DNA of 14,577 bases from an uncultured Erysipelotrichaceae bacterium (GCA_900544435.1 UQVG01000018.1:1-14577), one strand, 5' to 3'; counted from the first letter of the stretch, positions 5,331 to 14,025 are shown. Numbers and translations are program-made. Notes: generated by a model not told the origin, from the letters alone.

Positions 5331-7766
5331 TTAGTTATTTCTTTTTCTTCTTACTAATACATATGCTAGTGCACATCCAGAAATAATCATCATAGTTACT
5401 AATGGGACAATTGCTGCATTATCACCAGTTTTTACTTTTGATGTATCTTCTTTCTTTGTATCAGTTTTTGTTGTTGTATCTGTTTTTACAGTATCATCTT
5501 TTTTGTCAGATGGAGTTGTTGGTTCATCTTTCTTATCAGATGGATTAGTTGGTTCTTCTTTTTTGTTTTCTGTTAATGCTTCATAAGCTTTATTTAATGT
5601 TGCTAATGCTTCATCAATATCTTCTTGTGAGCTTACTTTACTTAATACTTCTTGAGCATTTTTCAATGCGATTTCAAATACTGACCATGATGCATCTGTA
5701 TAGTTTCCTTTTTCAAGTTTTTCTAATTCTGCTACTTTATTAGCTAATGTATCTCTATCGATTACTTTTGCATCATATGTTATTCCATATCCATTACCAT
5801 ATAAAATTTCATCAGAGAATGAACCTGTTTCAGTTCCATCATCAGCTGTTGAAAGAACATATTTAGGAACTCTAACTGGTAATTTTCCAGATGCTCCAAA
5901 GACACCGAATGCAACTTCAACACCAGCAGTAATATTTGGTCCAGTAGCTGATGTAGAACCCGTTGCTCCACCAATTAATTGTTCTGTTGGGTCACCTTTT
6001 GATCCATATACAGCCATAATTGCATCAGCATTTGGATACATTTGTACGTCATAAGGTTTGTTTGCAGAGATAACAACTGTTGTTTTACTAGCATCTGCTT
6101 TTTCAACATAATCAACTAAATTATATGGTGTACCAGTGTAGTTATTGTTGTAATGTGCTTTAGCTACATTTAATCCACTATTGTCTGAAACAACTACAAG
6201 AGTATCACACCAATCAAGTAAATCTGTCATAGCTGAAGTATATGTTGAACCATCAGCATTAATAACTGTTGCATCAGAAGCAAGTGTACGATCCATATAT
6301 CTTGTTACTTTTACTTCTGCACCATCTGGAATTAATCCAGCATTTTTAGCACGTTCAGCACCATATTTCATTAATGATCTTTGATTATTTTCAGCTGCTA
6401 CTAATAATACTTTACTTTTTTTAGTAACATTTAATGGTAATGTGTTGTTTTCATTTTTAACAACTGTTACAGCTTTAGCAGCGATTTCTCTTTCTTTAGC
6501 TCTGTTTTCATCACTACCTACTGTTGCTAATGCTTTTTCTAATGAATAATTTGATTCTTTCCAATCTAAAATTCCTTTGTTTTCTTTTAATGTTAAGATT
6601 CTTGTTACTGCATCATCTAATCTAGATTCTTGAATTTCACCATCATTTACTGCTTTTTCTACACCATCAATAATGGCATCTAATTTAGACATATCTTCTA
6701 AACAAGTAATATTTGTTGGCATACAAATTAAATCTACCCCTGCATTAATAGCAAGTTTAACGGCTTGTACTTCATCATAAGTTGCTGCAATACCTGCCAT
6801 GTTCATTGCATCAGTAACGACAACACCTTTGAATCCCATTTCTTCTTTTAATAAGTTTGTTAAGATTTTATGAGATAATGTTGAAGGTAATTTTTCTTGT
6901 TGTTTAGTTTTTTCTGAATAAACTGTTGTATTATCTAATTGTGGGTAAAGAATATGAGCTGACATGATCATTTCAATACCTTGATTAATCGCTACTTGAT
7001 ATGGTTTTAATTCATTGTTTAATAATTCTTCTTTTGATTTGTCTACGATTGGTAATCCATAATGTGAATCAGTGGCTACATCACCATGACCTGGGAAGTG
7101 TTTTGCACATCCAATAACATTATATTCAGCTAATCCTTCAATTTCAGCTGAGGCCATTTTTCCAACCATTTCAGCATCTTCACCATATGAACGTAATCCA
7201 ATAACTGGGTTATTAGCATTATTATTAACATCTACAACAGGTGCTAATGTTGTATTAATTCCTAAAGAACTTAATTCACTACCAATAATTTCTCCAGCAA
7301 TTTTAGCATTATTGACATCACCTGTTGCTCCTAATGCCATGTTTCCTGGTAAAGCAGTTCCTGATCCTAAACGATAAACAGAACCACCCTCTTGATCAGC
7401 ACTAATCAATAATGGAATACCATTATCTTTAGTTGCTGCTTTTTGTAAATCCATTGTTAAATCAAAGCTTTGTTCAGTTTCTTTAATATTATTAGCAAAG
7501 AAAATAACAGATCCAAAATCATAATCTTCTACTATTTTTTGTACTTCTGAATTCATTTTTGTAAAATCTGTAGCTTCTTCTTCACCTTCAGATTTCCATT
7601 TTCTAAAATCAACCATCATCATTTGTGTTATCTTTTGTCTTAAAGACATATTGGATAACAAACTATCAACTCTTGAAGTTGTTGCACCTACCCCTGACAT
7701 GGCCATTGAAGCAACCATTGAAAGAGACATAGCAGATGCAAGAACTTTCTTCATTCTTCTTCCCAT
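5331..7766 (-). CDS. nagZ: Secreted GH3 exo-beta-N-acetylglucosaminidase (NagZ type), cell-surface anchored
   Basis: An 811-aa exported GH3 glycosidase that removes non-reducing-end GlcNAc, most likely from wall muropeptides. Residues 1-28 form a signal peptide (MKK, a hydrophobic stretch, then GVGATT). The catalytic barrel (about 33-400) carries KHFPGHGD with D233-S-H235, the Asp-His acid/base dyad diagnostic of NagZ-type GH3 enzymes, and VVVTDAMNM with nucleophile D319. The numbering closely matches Bacillus subtilis NagZ (D232, H234, D318). A GH3 C-terminal alpha/beta domain covers about 430-635, then a FIVAR-like helical module (about 670-733), a Pro/Thr/Lys/Asp linker with a tandem repeat, VKTGD (778-782), a transmembrane helix and an RRKRNN tail. 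This resembles a sortase signal but lacks the LP of LPxTG. GGAAGGAA lies about ten bases before the chosen ATG; an ATG four codons in is also possible. It has its own promoter and terminator. Chitin-derived or glycan substrates remain possible. Confidence 0.9.
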   Translation of the reverse strand: MGRRMKKVLASAMSLSMVASMAMSGVGATTSRVDSLLSNMSLRQKITQMMMVDFRKWKSEGEEEATDFTKMNSEVQKIVEDYDFGSVIFFANNIKETEQSFDLTMDLQKAATKDNGIPLLISADQEGGSVYRLGSGTALPGNMALGATGDVNNAKIAGEIIGSELSSLGINTTLAPVVDVNNNANNPVIGLRSYGEDAEMVGKMASAEIEGLAEYNVIGCAKHFPGHGDVATDSHYGLPIVDKSKEELLNNELKPYQVAINQGIEMIMSAHILYPQLDNTTVYSEKTKQQEKLPSTLSHKILTNLLKEEMGFKGVVVTDAMNMAGIAATYDEVQAVKLAINAGVDLICMPTNITCLEDMSKLDAIIDGVEKAVNDGEIQESRLDDAVTRILTLKENKGILDWKESNYSLEKALATVGSDENRAKEREIAAKAVTVVKNENNTLPLNVTKKSKVLLVAAENNQRSLMKYGAERAKNAGLIPDGAEVKVTRYMDRTLASDATVINADGSTYTSAMTDLLDWCDTLVVVSDNSGLNVAKAHYNNNYTGTPYNLVDYVEKADASKTTVVISANKPYDVQMYPNADAIMAVYGSKGDPTEQLIGGATGSTSATGPNITAGVEVAFGVFGASGKLPVRVPKYVLSTADDGTETGSFSDEILYGNGYGITYDAKVIDRDTLANKVAELEKLEKGNYTDASWSVFEIALKNAQEVLSKVSSQEDIDEALATLNKAYEALTENKKEEPTNPSDKKDEPTTPSDKKDDTVKTDTTTKTDTKKEDTSKVKTGDNAAIVPLVTMMIISGCALAYVLVRRKRNN
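5496..5555 (-). repeat. Tandem 10-residue linker repeat in the GH3 protein
   Basis: Residues 738-747 (EPTNPSDKKD) and 748-757 (EPTTPSDKKD) are two adjacent copies differing by one residue, encoded by consecutive 30-bp units. They belong to the hydrophilic wall-spanning linker between the FIVAR-like module and the anchor. Confidence 0.85.
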
Positions 7767-7829
7767 ATTTTTATATTTCCTTCCTCAATTTTTGCACTTA
7801 ATATTGTCTAGACATGTTGTACAATAAGC

Positions 7830-7858
7830 ATTGTAACAAAAACAAAATCATTTTGCAA
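7830..7858 (-). promoter_or_regulatory. Promoter of the GH3 nagZ-type gene
   Basis: TTGCAA (7853-7858) and TACAAT (7830-7835) are exactly 17 bp apart on the minus strand, about 64 bp before the start codon. This explains how the GH3 gene can be expressed apart from the GH1 gene that precedes it. The -35 overlaps a cre-like site, and a regulon palindrome lies about 39 bp further upstream. Confidence 0.7.
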
Positions 7859-7867
7859 GCCTTTTCA
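7854..7867 (-). promoter_or_regulatory. Candidate CcpA cre site at the GH3 promoter
   Basis: TGAAAAGGCTTGCA fits the Bacillus cre consensus TGWAARCGYTWNCW at 13 of 14 positions; the exception is G for C in the central CG. It covers the -35, where CcpA would repress when preferred sugars are present. No ccpA gene is in the window, so this is inference from consensus and position. Confidence 0.48.
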
Positions 7868-7896
7868 TATATAAATTTCATTTTTTTATAAAAAAG

Positions 7897-7914
7897 TTTG
7901 AAATGATATTTCAA

Positions 7915-7915
<1 letters not shown>
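7897..7915. promoter_or_regulatory. Regulon palindrome upstream of the GH3 gene
   Basis: TTTGAAAT-GAT-ATTTCAAA is a perfect 8-3-8 palindrome that matches the murQ promoter palindrome in both arms. It lies between the GH1 stop and the GH3 promoter. On the minus strand it is followed by CTTTTTT, so it could instead be a weak second terminator for GH1; the resemblance to the murQ site favours, but does not prove, a regulator site. Confidence 0.5.
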
Positions 7916-9432
<1,517 letters not shown>

Positions 9433-9444
<12 letters not shown>

Positions 9445-10311
9445 CTTTACAAGTATATAGGCACCATATTCTGGTGTATGAATAGGTGGGATTAAATTAA
9501 ATTGTTTTCCTAATTTATCTTTAAGGTGAGGAATAATAAAAGAATTTGCATGTTGAAATACACCGCCTATATAAGAGACGTTAATGGGAGATTTAAAATT
9601 TTTAGATAACAAGTTAATCAATTTATATATTTCTTCTGCAGCTTGTTTATATATTTTTAAAGCATTAGGATCTTTTTCTTTTGCTGCTAAACCATTAATA
9701 TAAGCTAAAGCAGCAATTTTGGTACGATCATGATTTAAATGATCCATAAAAGTAATAATGTCATAATCATTTACTAAATGACATTCTCTTTTAATTAAAT
9801 CATATAAAATTGTCTTTTCTAATCGACCATCTATTTCTTGACAAAAAACACTTAACATCTTTTTAGCAATCCAATAAGCACTTCCTTCATCACCTAATTG
9901 ATAGCCCCAACCACCACAACGTTGTAATGCACCTTTCTTCAAAGAAAGCGCAATACTACCAGTTCCAGCAATAACGACTATTCCATCTTGACCATCAAGA
10001 GCACCTTCTATTGCTATTCTTACATCACTTTCTAAAACAAATGGTCTGTTTTCAAAGGCTTTTTCGCAAATTTCTTCTATTTCTTTTCTTATTTTTTTAT
10101 CTTGTCCATATCCTGCTAAACCAATACCAATTTTTGAAATATGTTGTGGATCTAATTGTTCAATACCATCTTTTAATATTTCAATGCATTTTTGAGGTGT
10201 TTGACTTAAAATATGAACAGTTGGTAAAACAATTTCTTGACAAATATTCCCATTATCATCATAAGAAACCATCTTTGTTTTAGTTCCACCACCATCAATA
10301 CCTATATACAT
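9433..10311 (-). CDS. murK: BadF/BadG-type amino-sugar kinase (NagK/MurK-like)
   Basis: A 292-aa ASKHA-fold sugar kinase of the BadF/BadG/BcrA/BcrD ATPase family, the group that holds eukaryotic-type GlcNAc kinase and clostridial MurK, which phosphorylates both MurNAc and GlcNAc. Visible motifs: phosphate-1 DGGGTKT (6-12), GLAGYG (64-69), ESD with probable catalytic D96, phosphate-2 AGTGS (115-119), GGWGYQLGDEGS (133-144), typical of the NagK group, and a C-terminal YIGGVF. An upstream in-frame GTG (10318-10320) would add three residues; AAAGGTGA is spaced better for the ATG at 10309-10311, which I use. It starts 11 bp after the EIIC stop and is probably coupled to it. With murQ in the operon, its likely job is to make MurNAc-6P and/or GlcNAc-6P from free sugar. 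The exact specificity is unproven, so the symbol is tentative. Confidence 0.82.
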
Positions 10312-10322
10312 AAATTTCACCT

Positions 10323-11675
10323 TTATCCTTCGATAGCTTCTTTTGCTTTTTCTTCTTCTAATAATTCCTTATCATACATTTTAAAGAATGGATAATATAG
10401 TACAACAGAGATGATAATTAAAATAATATTCAAAACTGCTGCTCTCCAATCTCCTCCACATGCAAGATAAGCACCAATTGGTCCAGGTAATGTCCATGGA
10501 GCAATTGTAACTGCACAATTAACAAGATGCATAGCTGTAGCAACCCAAGCAATTGTTGCTAGAACTAAAGGAATAACAATAAAAGGAATTAATAACATCG
10601 GATTTAAAACAATTGGTGCCCCAAAAATCATTGGTTCATTAATGTTAAAAATAGATGGTAAGATTGTTGTTCTTCCTAAAGTTTTTCCATATTTAGATTT
10701 TGCTTTAAAACAGAATAAGATAGCTAATCCAAGTGTTGCTCCTGATCCACCAATATGTACAAACCATTGTAAAAATGGTTCAACACCAATATGTGTTGCT
10801 ACTTTTCCAGCAGCTACCGCAGCTGTATTTTGGTCTAATAAAATTAACCAAATTGGTCTTGCAAGAGAACTAACAATAGAATCTCCATGAATACCGAATG
10901 ACCAGAAAAACATAATTAAGAAAATAATAATTAATGTTGATGGTAAAGTATCTGTTGCATTTACTAATGGTTTAATAAGTGTTCCGACAATACTATGAAC
11001 ATCAATACCTAACCACATTGTAATGGCAGACATTCCTAAAATAATAATAATTGTTGGTGTTAAAGATTCAAAAGATCTTGCTACTGCTGGTGGAACAGCA
11101 GCAGGCATCGTAATTTTTATACCTTTTACTTGTGTAAATCTATAAATTTCAACTCCAATAAATGCAGATAAAATTCCAATAAACATACCTGCTGATCCTA
11201 AGTTTTCTGCAGGAATAACATATCCTGAAGGAAGTTGTTGTAAAAATGCATTTAATTCTGCATTTTTACCTGCTAATGCAGTAATTGAATCAGTCACATC
11301 TGGAATAGAGACAGGAACAATCGTTAATAAGAATGTTAACTCTGCCATAATTGCTCCACTTAATCCATCTAAATCATAAGATTTTGCAAGTGAATAGCCA
11401 ATTCCAAAAACTGCATATAATGTCATAATATACATTGACATTCTATATGGTAATAAAATAGCTACTGCATTAGCTTTGATAAACTTCGCCAAAGCCCATG
11501 ATTCAGGCATTTGATTATATGAAAATGCAACAACCATTAATAACGAACTTACAATAATAATTGGTAAAGTAGCAATGATCCCATCACGAATAGCACGTAA
11601 ATGTCTTTGATTAGAAAGTTTTTCCAAAGGACCAGCAAATTTACCTTCAATAATGTTCGAGAACTTTTCAAACAT
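10323..11675 (-). CDS. PTS sugar transporter EIIC, lactose/cellobiose family
   Basis: A 450-aa membrane permease of the PTS lactose/cellobiose/diacetylchitobiose EIIC family (CelB/ChbC type), normal length for a stand-alone EIIC. An amphipathic N-terminus (FEKFSNIIEGKFAGPLEKLS) leads into about ten hydrophobic segments. SFGIHGDSI (near 260) and SIFNINEPMIFGAPIVLNP (near 338) are the family's substrate-site signatures. The protein carries the sugar across while EIIB phosphorylates it at C6; no EIIB or EIIA gene is in the window, so these must come from another locus. It is not a MurP-type (glucose-family EIIBC) transporter, the usual partner of MurQ. The ATG has AGGAGGAA at a good distance, 11 bp after the preceding gene. 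Substrate is unknown: cellobiose, chitobiose or a wall disaccharide or monosaccharide. Confidence 0.9.
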   Translation of the reverse strand: MFEKFSNIIEGKFAGPLEKLSNQRHLRAIRDGIIATLPIIIVSSLLMVVAFSYNQMPESWALAKFIKANAVAILLPYRMSMYIMTLYAVFGIGYSLAKSYDLDGLSGAIMAELTFLLTIVPVSIPDVTDSITALAGKNAELNAFLQQLPSGYVIPAENLGSAGMFIGILSAFIGVEIYRFTQVKGIKITMPAAVPPAVARSFESLTPTIIIILGMSAITMWLGIDVHSIVGTLIKPLVNATDTLPSTLIIIFLIMFFWSFGIHGDSIVSSLARPIWLILLDQNTAAVAAGKVATHIGVEPFLQWFVHIGGSGATLGLAILFCFKAKSKYGKTLGRTTILPSIFNINEPMIFGAPIVLNPMLLIPFIVIPLVLATIAWVATAMHLVNCAVTIAPWTLPGPIGAYLACGGDWRAAVLNIILIIISVVLYYPFFKMYDKELLEEEKAKEAIEG

Positions 11676-11686
11676 ATTTTTTCCTC

Positions 11687-12019
11687 CTATCTAATCATTA
11701 ATATCATCACAAAAGCCATGATTGTAAATATACCTGCAACAATCCAAAAGCTTTTACACATTCCTTTTTTTCTTTCAATATAAAATTGTGAATAAGCAAC
11801 AGATAAACCACATACAATTGAACTAATAATTGCATTAGGAAGGCGAAAATCAATATGTAAATAATGAAAACCATTTACACAAACAATTAAAGATAACATT
11901 GTAGCACCTAAAATCAACAATGCGCTTTTAAATCCGAACATTGGAATATCATAGTCTGTTACCCCAAACATATTTTTATATGTTTTATTTTTTTCATTTT
12001 TTACAACATATCTTTTCAT
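11687..12019 (-). CDS. Small membrane protein with three predicted helices, function unknown
   Basis: A 110-aa protein that I do not recognise. A basic, hydrophilic N-terminus of about 27 residues (MKRYVVKNEKNKTYKNMFG) is followed by three hydrophobic segments at about 29-50, 60-78 and 88-109, the last running to the C-terminus. A cluster of charged residues (IERKKG) separates segments two and three. It is a real operon member: its ribosome site GAGGAAT directly follows the murQ stop codon, 12 bp lie between the genes, and EIIC starts 11 bp after it. Position between a MurNAc-6P enzyme and a PTS permease suggests a role in transport, for example as an accessory or stability factor for EIIC, but no sequence feature shows this. 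Confidence 0.8.
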   Translation of the reverse strand: MKRYVVKNEKNKTYKNMFGVTDYDIPMFGFKSALLILGATMLSLIVCVNGFHYLHIDFRLPNAIISSIVCGLSVAYSQFYIERKKGMCKSFWIVAGIFTIMAFVMILMIR

Positions 12020-12031
12020 TGCTTATTCCTC

Positions 12032-12931
12032 CTATAAAAAACTTCTAACTGTTAGGCTAATATTACCTTTATTCTTTTCAAGAGCTTCTTGACATTCTAT
12101 TTCATCTTTACCCGTAAGACCCATTAAGATTGCAATCTTAACATTAAAATGACTTTTATCTAATAATCTTTTTGCTTCTTCTTCATCACAATCAACAGAT
12201 TGACACACAATAGAAACAGCTCTCATTTTTAATTTTTCATTTGTTGGTTGAACATCAACCATTAAGTTACCAAATACTTTTCCTCTTTTAATCATCACTG
12301 AAGTTGAAAGCATATTTAAAACCATCTTCTGTGCTGTACCAGCTTTCATTCTTGTTGAGCCAGTGACAACTTCTGGTCCTACAACAACTTCAATAGGATA
12401 ATTAGCGTACTTTGAAATCTCTCCATTTTGAACACAACACAATGAAATTGTAGAACAGCCAATTTTGCGCGCATATTGCAATCCTGCAATTACATAAGGT
12501 GTTCTTCCTGAAGCAGCAATTCCACAAACAATATCTTTGTCATTTAAATCTATTTTTTCTAAATCTATTTGTGCTAATTGCTTCGAATCCTCTGCACCTT
12601 CAACTGCTTGGGTAACAGCTTTAATCCCTCCAGCAATAATTCCTTGGATAAGAGTAAGTTCAACTCCATAAGTTGGTGGACATTCAGAGGCATCTAGTAT
12701 TCCTAGCCTTCCAGAAGTTCCAGCACCTACATAAATTAATCTTCCACCTAAACACATTTTTTTATAGATACAATCAACCGCTTGAGCGATTTGTAATATG
12801 ACGTCTTGTACTACAAATGCTACTTTTTGATCTTCATTATTAATTGTTTTTAAAATATCAATAGTTGACATTTCATCAATATGTAATGAATTTTGGTTTA
12901 CTTTTTCTGTATCTAACTGATTTAATTTCAT
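12032..12931 (-). CDS. murQ: N-acetylmuramic acid 6-phosphate etherase
   Basis: MurQ cleaves the D-lactyl ether of MurNAc-6-phosphate, giving GlcNAc-6-phosphate and D-lactate, the key step that brings muramic acid into amino-sugar metabolism. The 299-aa length fits the family (E. coli MurQ is 298). A SIS-type sugar-phosphate fold is visible in YVGAGTSGRLGILDASECPPT; E83 (in ASECPPT) and E114 (in EGAED) fall on exactly the numbers of the two catalytic glutamates of E. coli MurQ. ASGRTPYV and GSTRMKAGTAQK complete the phosphate site. The frame extends upstream to 12958, but GGAAGGAGG lies inside that extension and serves the ATG at 12929-12931, so I use the shorter start. It is first in the operon, under a consensus promoter with an overlapping palindrome. 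Confidence 0.96.
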   Translation of the reverse strand: MKLNQLDTEKVNQNSLHIDEMSTIDILKTINNEDQKVAFVVQDVILQIAQAVDCIYKKMCLGGRLIYVGAGTSGRLGILDASECPPTYGVELTLIQGIIAGGIKAVTQAVEGAEDSKQLAQIDLEKIDLNDKDIVCGIAASGRTPYVIAGLQYARKIGCSTISLCCVQNGEISKYANYPIEVVVGPEVVTGSTRMKAGTAQKMVLNMLSTSVMIKRGKVFGNLMVDVQPTNEKLKMRAVSIVCQSVDCDEEEAKRLLDKSHFNVKIAILMGLTGKDEIECQEALEKNKGNISLTVRSFL

Positions 12932-12939
12932 TAATATGG

Positions 12940-12949
12940 CCCCTCCTTC
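12940..12949 (-). promoter_or_regulatory. Ribosome binding site that sets the murQ start
   Basis: GGAAGGAGG lies about nine bases before the ATG at 12929-12931 and rules out the longer frame starting at 12958, whose ATG also overlaps the region immediately after the -10. The predicted start point is only a few bases before this site, so the leader is very short. Confidence 0.8.
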
Positions 12950-12956
12950 CAATATC

Positions 12957-12985
12957 ATTATATTATTTTTGAAATATTATTTCAA
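12957..12985 (-). promoter_or_regulatory. Promoter of the murQ operon
   Basis: TTGAAA (12980-12985, five of six) and a perfect TATAAT (12957-12962) are 17 bp apart. The -35 and most of the spacer are covered by the palindrome, the classic layout for repression by steric block. Confidence 0.85.
12969..12985. promoter_or_regulatory. Proximal operator of the murQ operon (MurR/RpiR-type site)
   Basis: TTGAAATA-T-TATTTCAA is a perfect 8-1-8 palindrome lying on the -35. The adjacent RpiR-family gene is the obvious binder. Similar palindromes recur at 13002-13018, 7897-7915 and, degenerate, 13933-13949. Confidence 0.7.
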
Positions 12986-13001
12986 TAATAATTGATATAT
13001 T

Positions 13002-13018
13002 TTAAAATATTATTTCTA
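13002..13018. promoter_or_regulatory. Distal operator copy of the murQ operon
   Basis: TTAAAATATTATTTCTA matches the proximal palindrome at 15 of 17 positions. Its centre (13010) is 33 bp, about three helical turns, from the first centre (12977), so two dimers could bind on one face of the DNA. AT-richness lowers the weight of the match. Confidence 0.5.
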
Positions 13019-13047
13019 AAATAAAAGATTCATTTTGAAATGAATCT
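13015..13047 (-). terminator. Terminator of the RpiR-type regulator gene
   Basis: A 9-bp stem (AGATTCATT, 13026-13034, with 13039-13047) and a 4-base loop overlaps the regulator's stop codon. On the minus strand it runs into TTTTATTTTAG. The U tract is interrupted, so some read-through into the murQ operon may occur. Confidence 0.62.
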
Positions 13048-13891
13048 ACTTTTTAAGAATTGAAACATTATTTCTTGAATCAATCAAATTATCTTTATTT
13101 TTATCAAAGTTCTTTTTAAACACACCATAATACAATAAATCAGTAATTACAAAAGAAGAAATTCTTGATGAAACTGCTCCTATACGTAACTCCTTTTCCT
13201 CGCTTGGTACTCTAAGTGCAACCGTACTATTTTTTGATATAAGATTTTGATTAATTTGTGTAATTGAAATATACGAAATATTTTTTTCAACTAAGATTTT
13301 AGAAATATCTACCAATCCTGCCGTTGTTCCTGAATAACTGATGATCAATGCCGTATCATCCTTTGTCATACTTTGCGTAAATGTCATTTGAATATGTAAA
13401 TCATTATTATAAATAACCTTTTTCCCAATTCTGATTAATTTTTGTTCAATATCATTAGCAATAACTGAAGAACCACCTACTCCAAATAGATAAATAGTAG
13501 ATGCATTGCATAAAAGATTTATAGCATTTTCTAAATCACTAACATTAATCAATTGATATGTTTTCAATACCGTATTCATATTTAAACGACATCCTTTATC
13601 TACTAAAGATGTCATATCATCATTTTCATTAAAAATAATATCTACATCTAAATCATGTTGCTCATTTGAATGAGATTGAGCTAAATTCATCTTTAAATCA
13701 CTAAATCCTTTACAACCTATTTTTTTAGAAAATCTAATAACTGCCGCAGCAGATGTATTTGTCTTTTCACCTAATATTTGTGCAGAATATTTTAAAACTT
13801 CGTTTTTATTTTCAAGAATATATTTTGCTATTAATTTTTCTGTCGATGTATAATTTTCTTTATTTTCTTTAATTCTTAATAAAATATTCAC
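13046..13891 (-). CDS. murR: RpiR/MurR family transcriptional regulator
   Basis: A 281-aa RpiR-family regulator: an N-terminal helix-turn-helix domain (residues 1-75, with KYSAQILGEKTNTSAAAVIRF and KKIGCKGFSDLK) and a C-terminal SIS sugar-phosphate-binding domain (about 120-255, with IYLFGVGGSSVIA, LIISYSGTT and RIGAVSSRISSF). In E. coli and Bacillus such proteins (MurR) sense MurNAc-6-phosphate and control murQ; its place directly upstream of murQ argues for the same job. The start is GTG (13889-13891) behind GGGAGTG; the overlapping ATG one base upstream is out of frame and meets a stop at once. The gene has its own promoter and terminator, and a degenerate copy of the palindrome over its -35 suggests autoregulation. 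Whether it represses or activates is unknown. Confidence 0.88.
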   Translation of the reverse strand: MNILLRIKENKENYTSTEKLIAKYILENKNEVLKYSAQILGEKTNTSAAAVIRFSKKIGCKGFSDLKMNLAQSHSNEQHDLDVDIIFNENDDMTSLVDKGCRLNMNTVLKTYQLINVSDLENAINLLCNASTIYLFGVGGSSVIANDIEQKLIRIGKKVIYNNDLHIQMTFTQSMTKDDTALIISYSGTTAGLVDISKILVEKNISYISITQINQNLISKNSTVALRVPSEEKELRIGAVSSRISSFVITDLLYYGVFKKNFDKNKDNLIDSRNNVSILKK

Positions 13892-13914
13892 ATAATCACT
13901 CCCTATATAGTTTC

Positions 13915-13943
13915 ATTATATCAATCATTAATATGAAATTCTA
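13915..13943 (-). promoter_or_regulatory. Promoter of the RpiR-type gene (extended -10)
   Basis: TATAAT (13915-13920) is preceded by TGA, giving an extended -10 (TGnTATAAT), which compensates for the poor -35 (TAGAAT, 13938-13943) at 17-bp spacing. Confidence 0.6.
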
Positions 13944-13949
13944 TTTAAA
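13933..13949. promoter_or_regulatory. Degenerate regulon palindrome at the regulator's own promoter
   Basis: ATGAAAT-TCT-ATTTAAA has the same arms and spacing as the murQ operator with one mismatch in each arm (13 of 17 overall), and covers the -35. It suggests weak autoregulation, but a match of this quality is not rare in such AT-rich DNA. Confidence 0.3.
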
Positions 13950-13973
13950 AAAAGAAAGCTTCAAAAAGCTTTC
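13947..13973 (-). terminator. Terminator upstream of the RpiR-type gene
   Basis: A perfect 8-bp stem, GAAAGCTT (13954-13961) with AAGCTTTC (13966-13973), encloses a 4-base loop and is followed on the minus strand by seven T residues. It ends transcription coming from the hypothetical gene at the right edge, so the regulator starts fresh from its own promoter. Confidence 0.85.
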
Positions 13974-13977
13974 CTTA

Positions 13978-14025
13978 ACTATCACAAAAGGAAAATATAT
14001 GGATAATCTCATCAACAGTGATAGT
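13978..14025. repeat. Spaced inverted repeat in the 3' region of the right-edge gene
   Basis: ACTATCAC (13978-13985) and GTGATAGT (14018-14025) are perfect 8-base complements with 32 bp between them, just upstream of the terminator hairpin on the minus strand. This could be a long-loop RNA stem in the 3' untranslated region or chance. No coding region covers it. Confidence 0.4.

Noticed and set aside
5549..5974. Frames on both strands inside the GH3 gene (5549-5743 plus, 5780-5974 minus)
   Set aside because: They are alternative readings of the FIVAR-like and GH3 C-terminal coding region, with Leu/Met-rich shadow composition.
10323..11675. Calling the EIIC murP
   Set aside because: MurP is a glucose-family EIIBC; this protein is a stand-alone lactose/cellobiose-family EIIC.
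10011..11783. Plus-strand frames opposite the kinase, EIIC and small membrane genes (10011-10283, 10642-10890, 11601-11783)
   Set aside because: They are antisense to well-supported genes, lack ribosome sites, and have Leu/Phe-rich or otherwise unlikely content.
12932..12958. Longer murQ start at 12958 adding nine residues
   Set aside because: The extension contains the murQ Shine-Dalgarno sequence and overlaps the promoter -10 region; the inner ATG gives the normal family length and puts the catalytic glutamates at the E. coli numbers.
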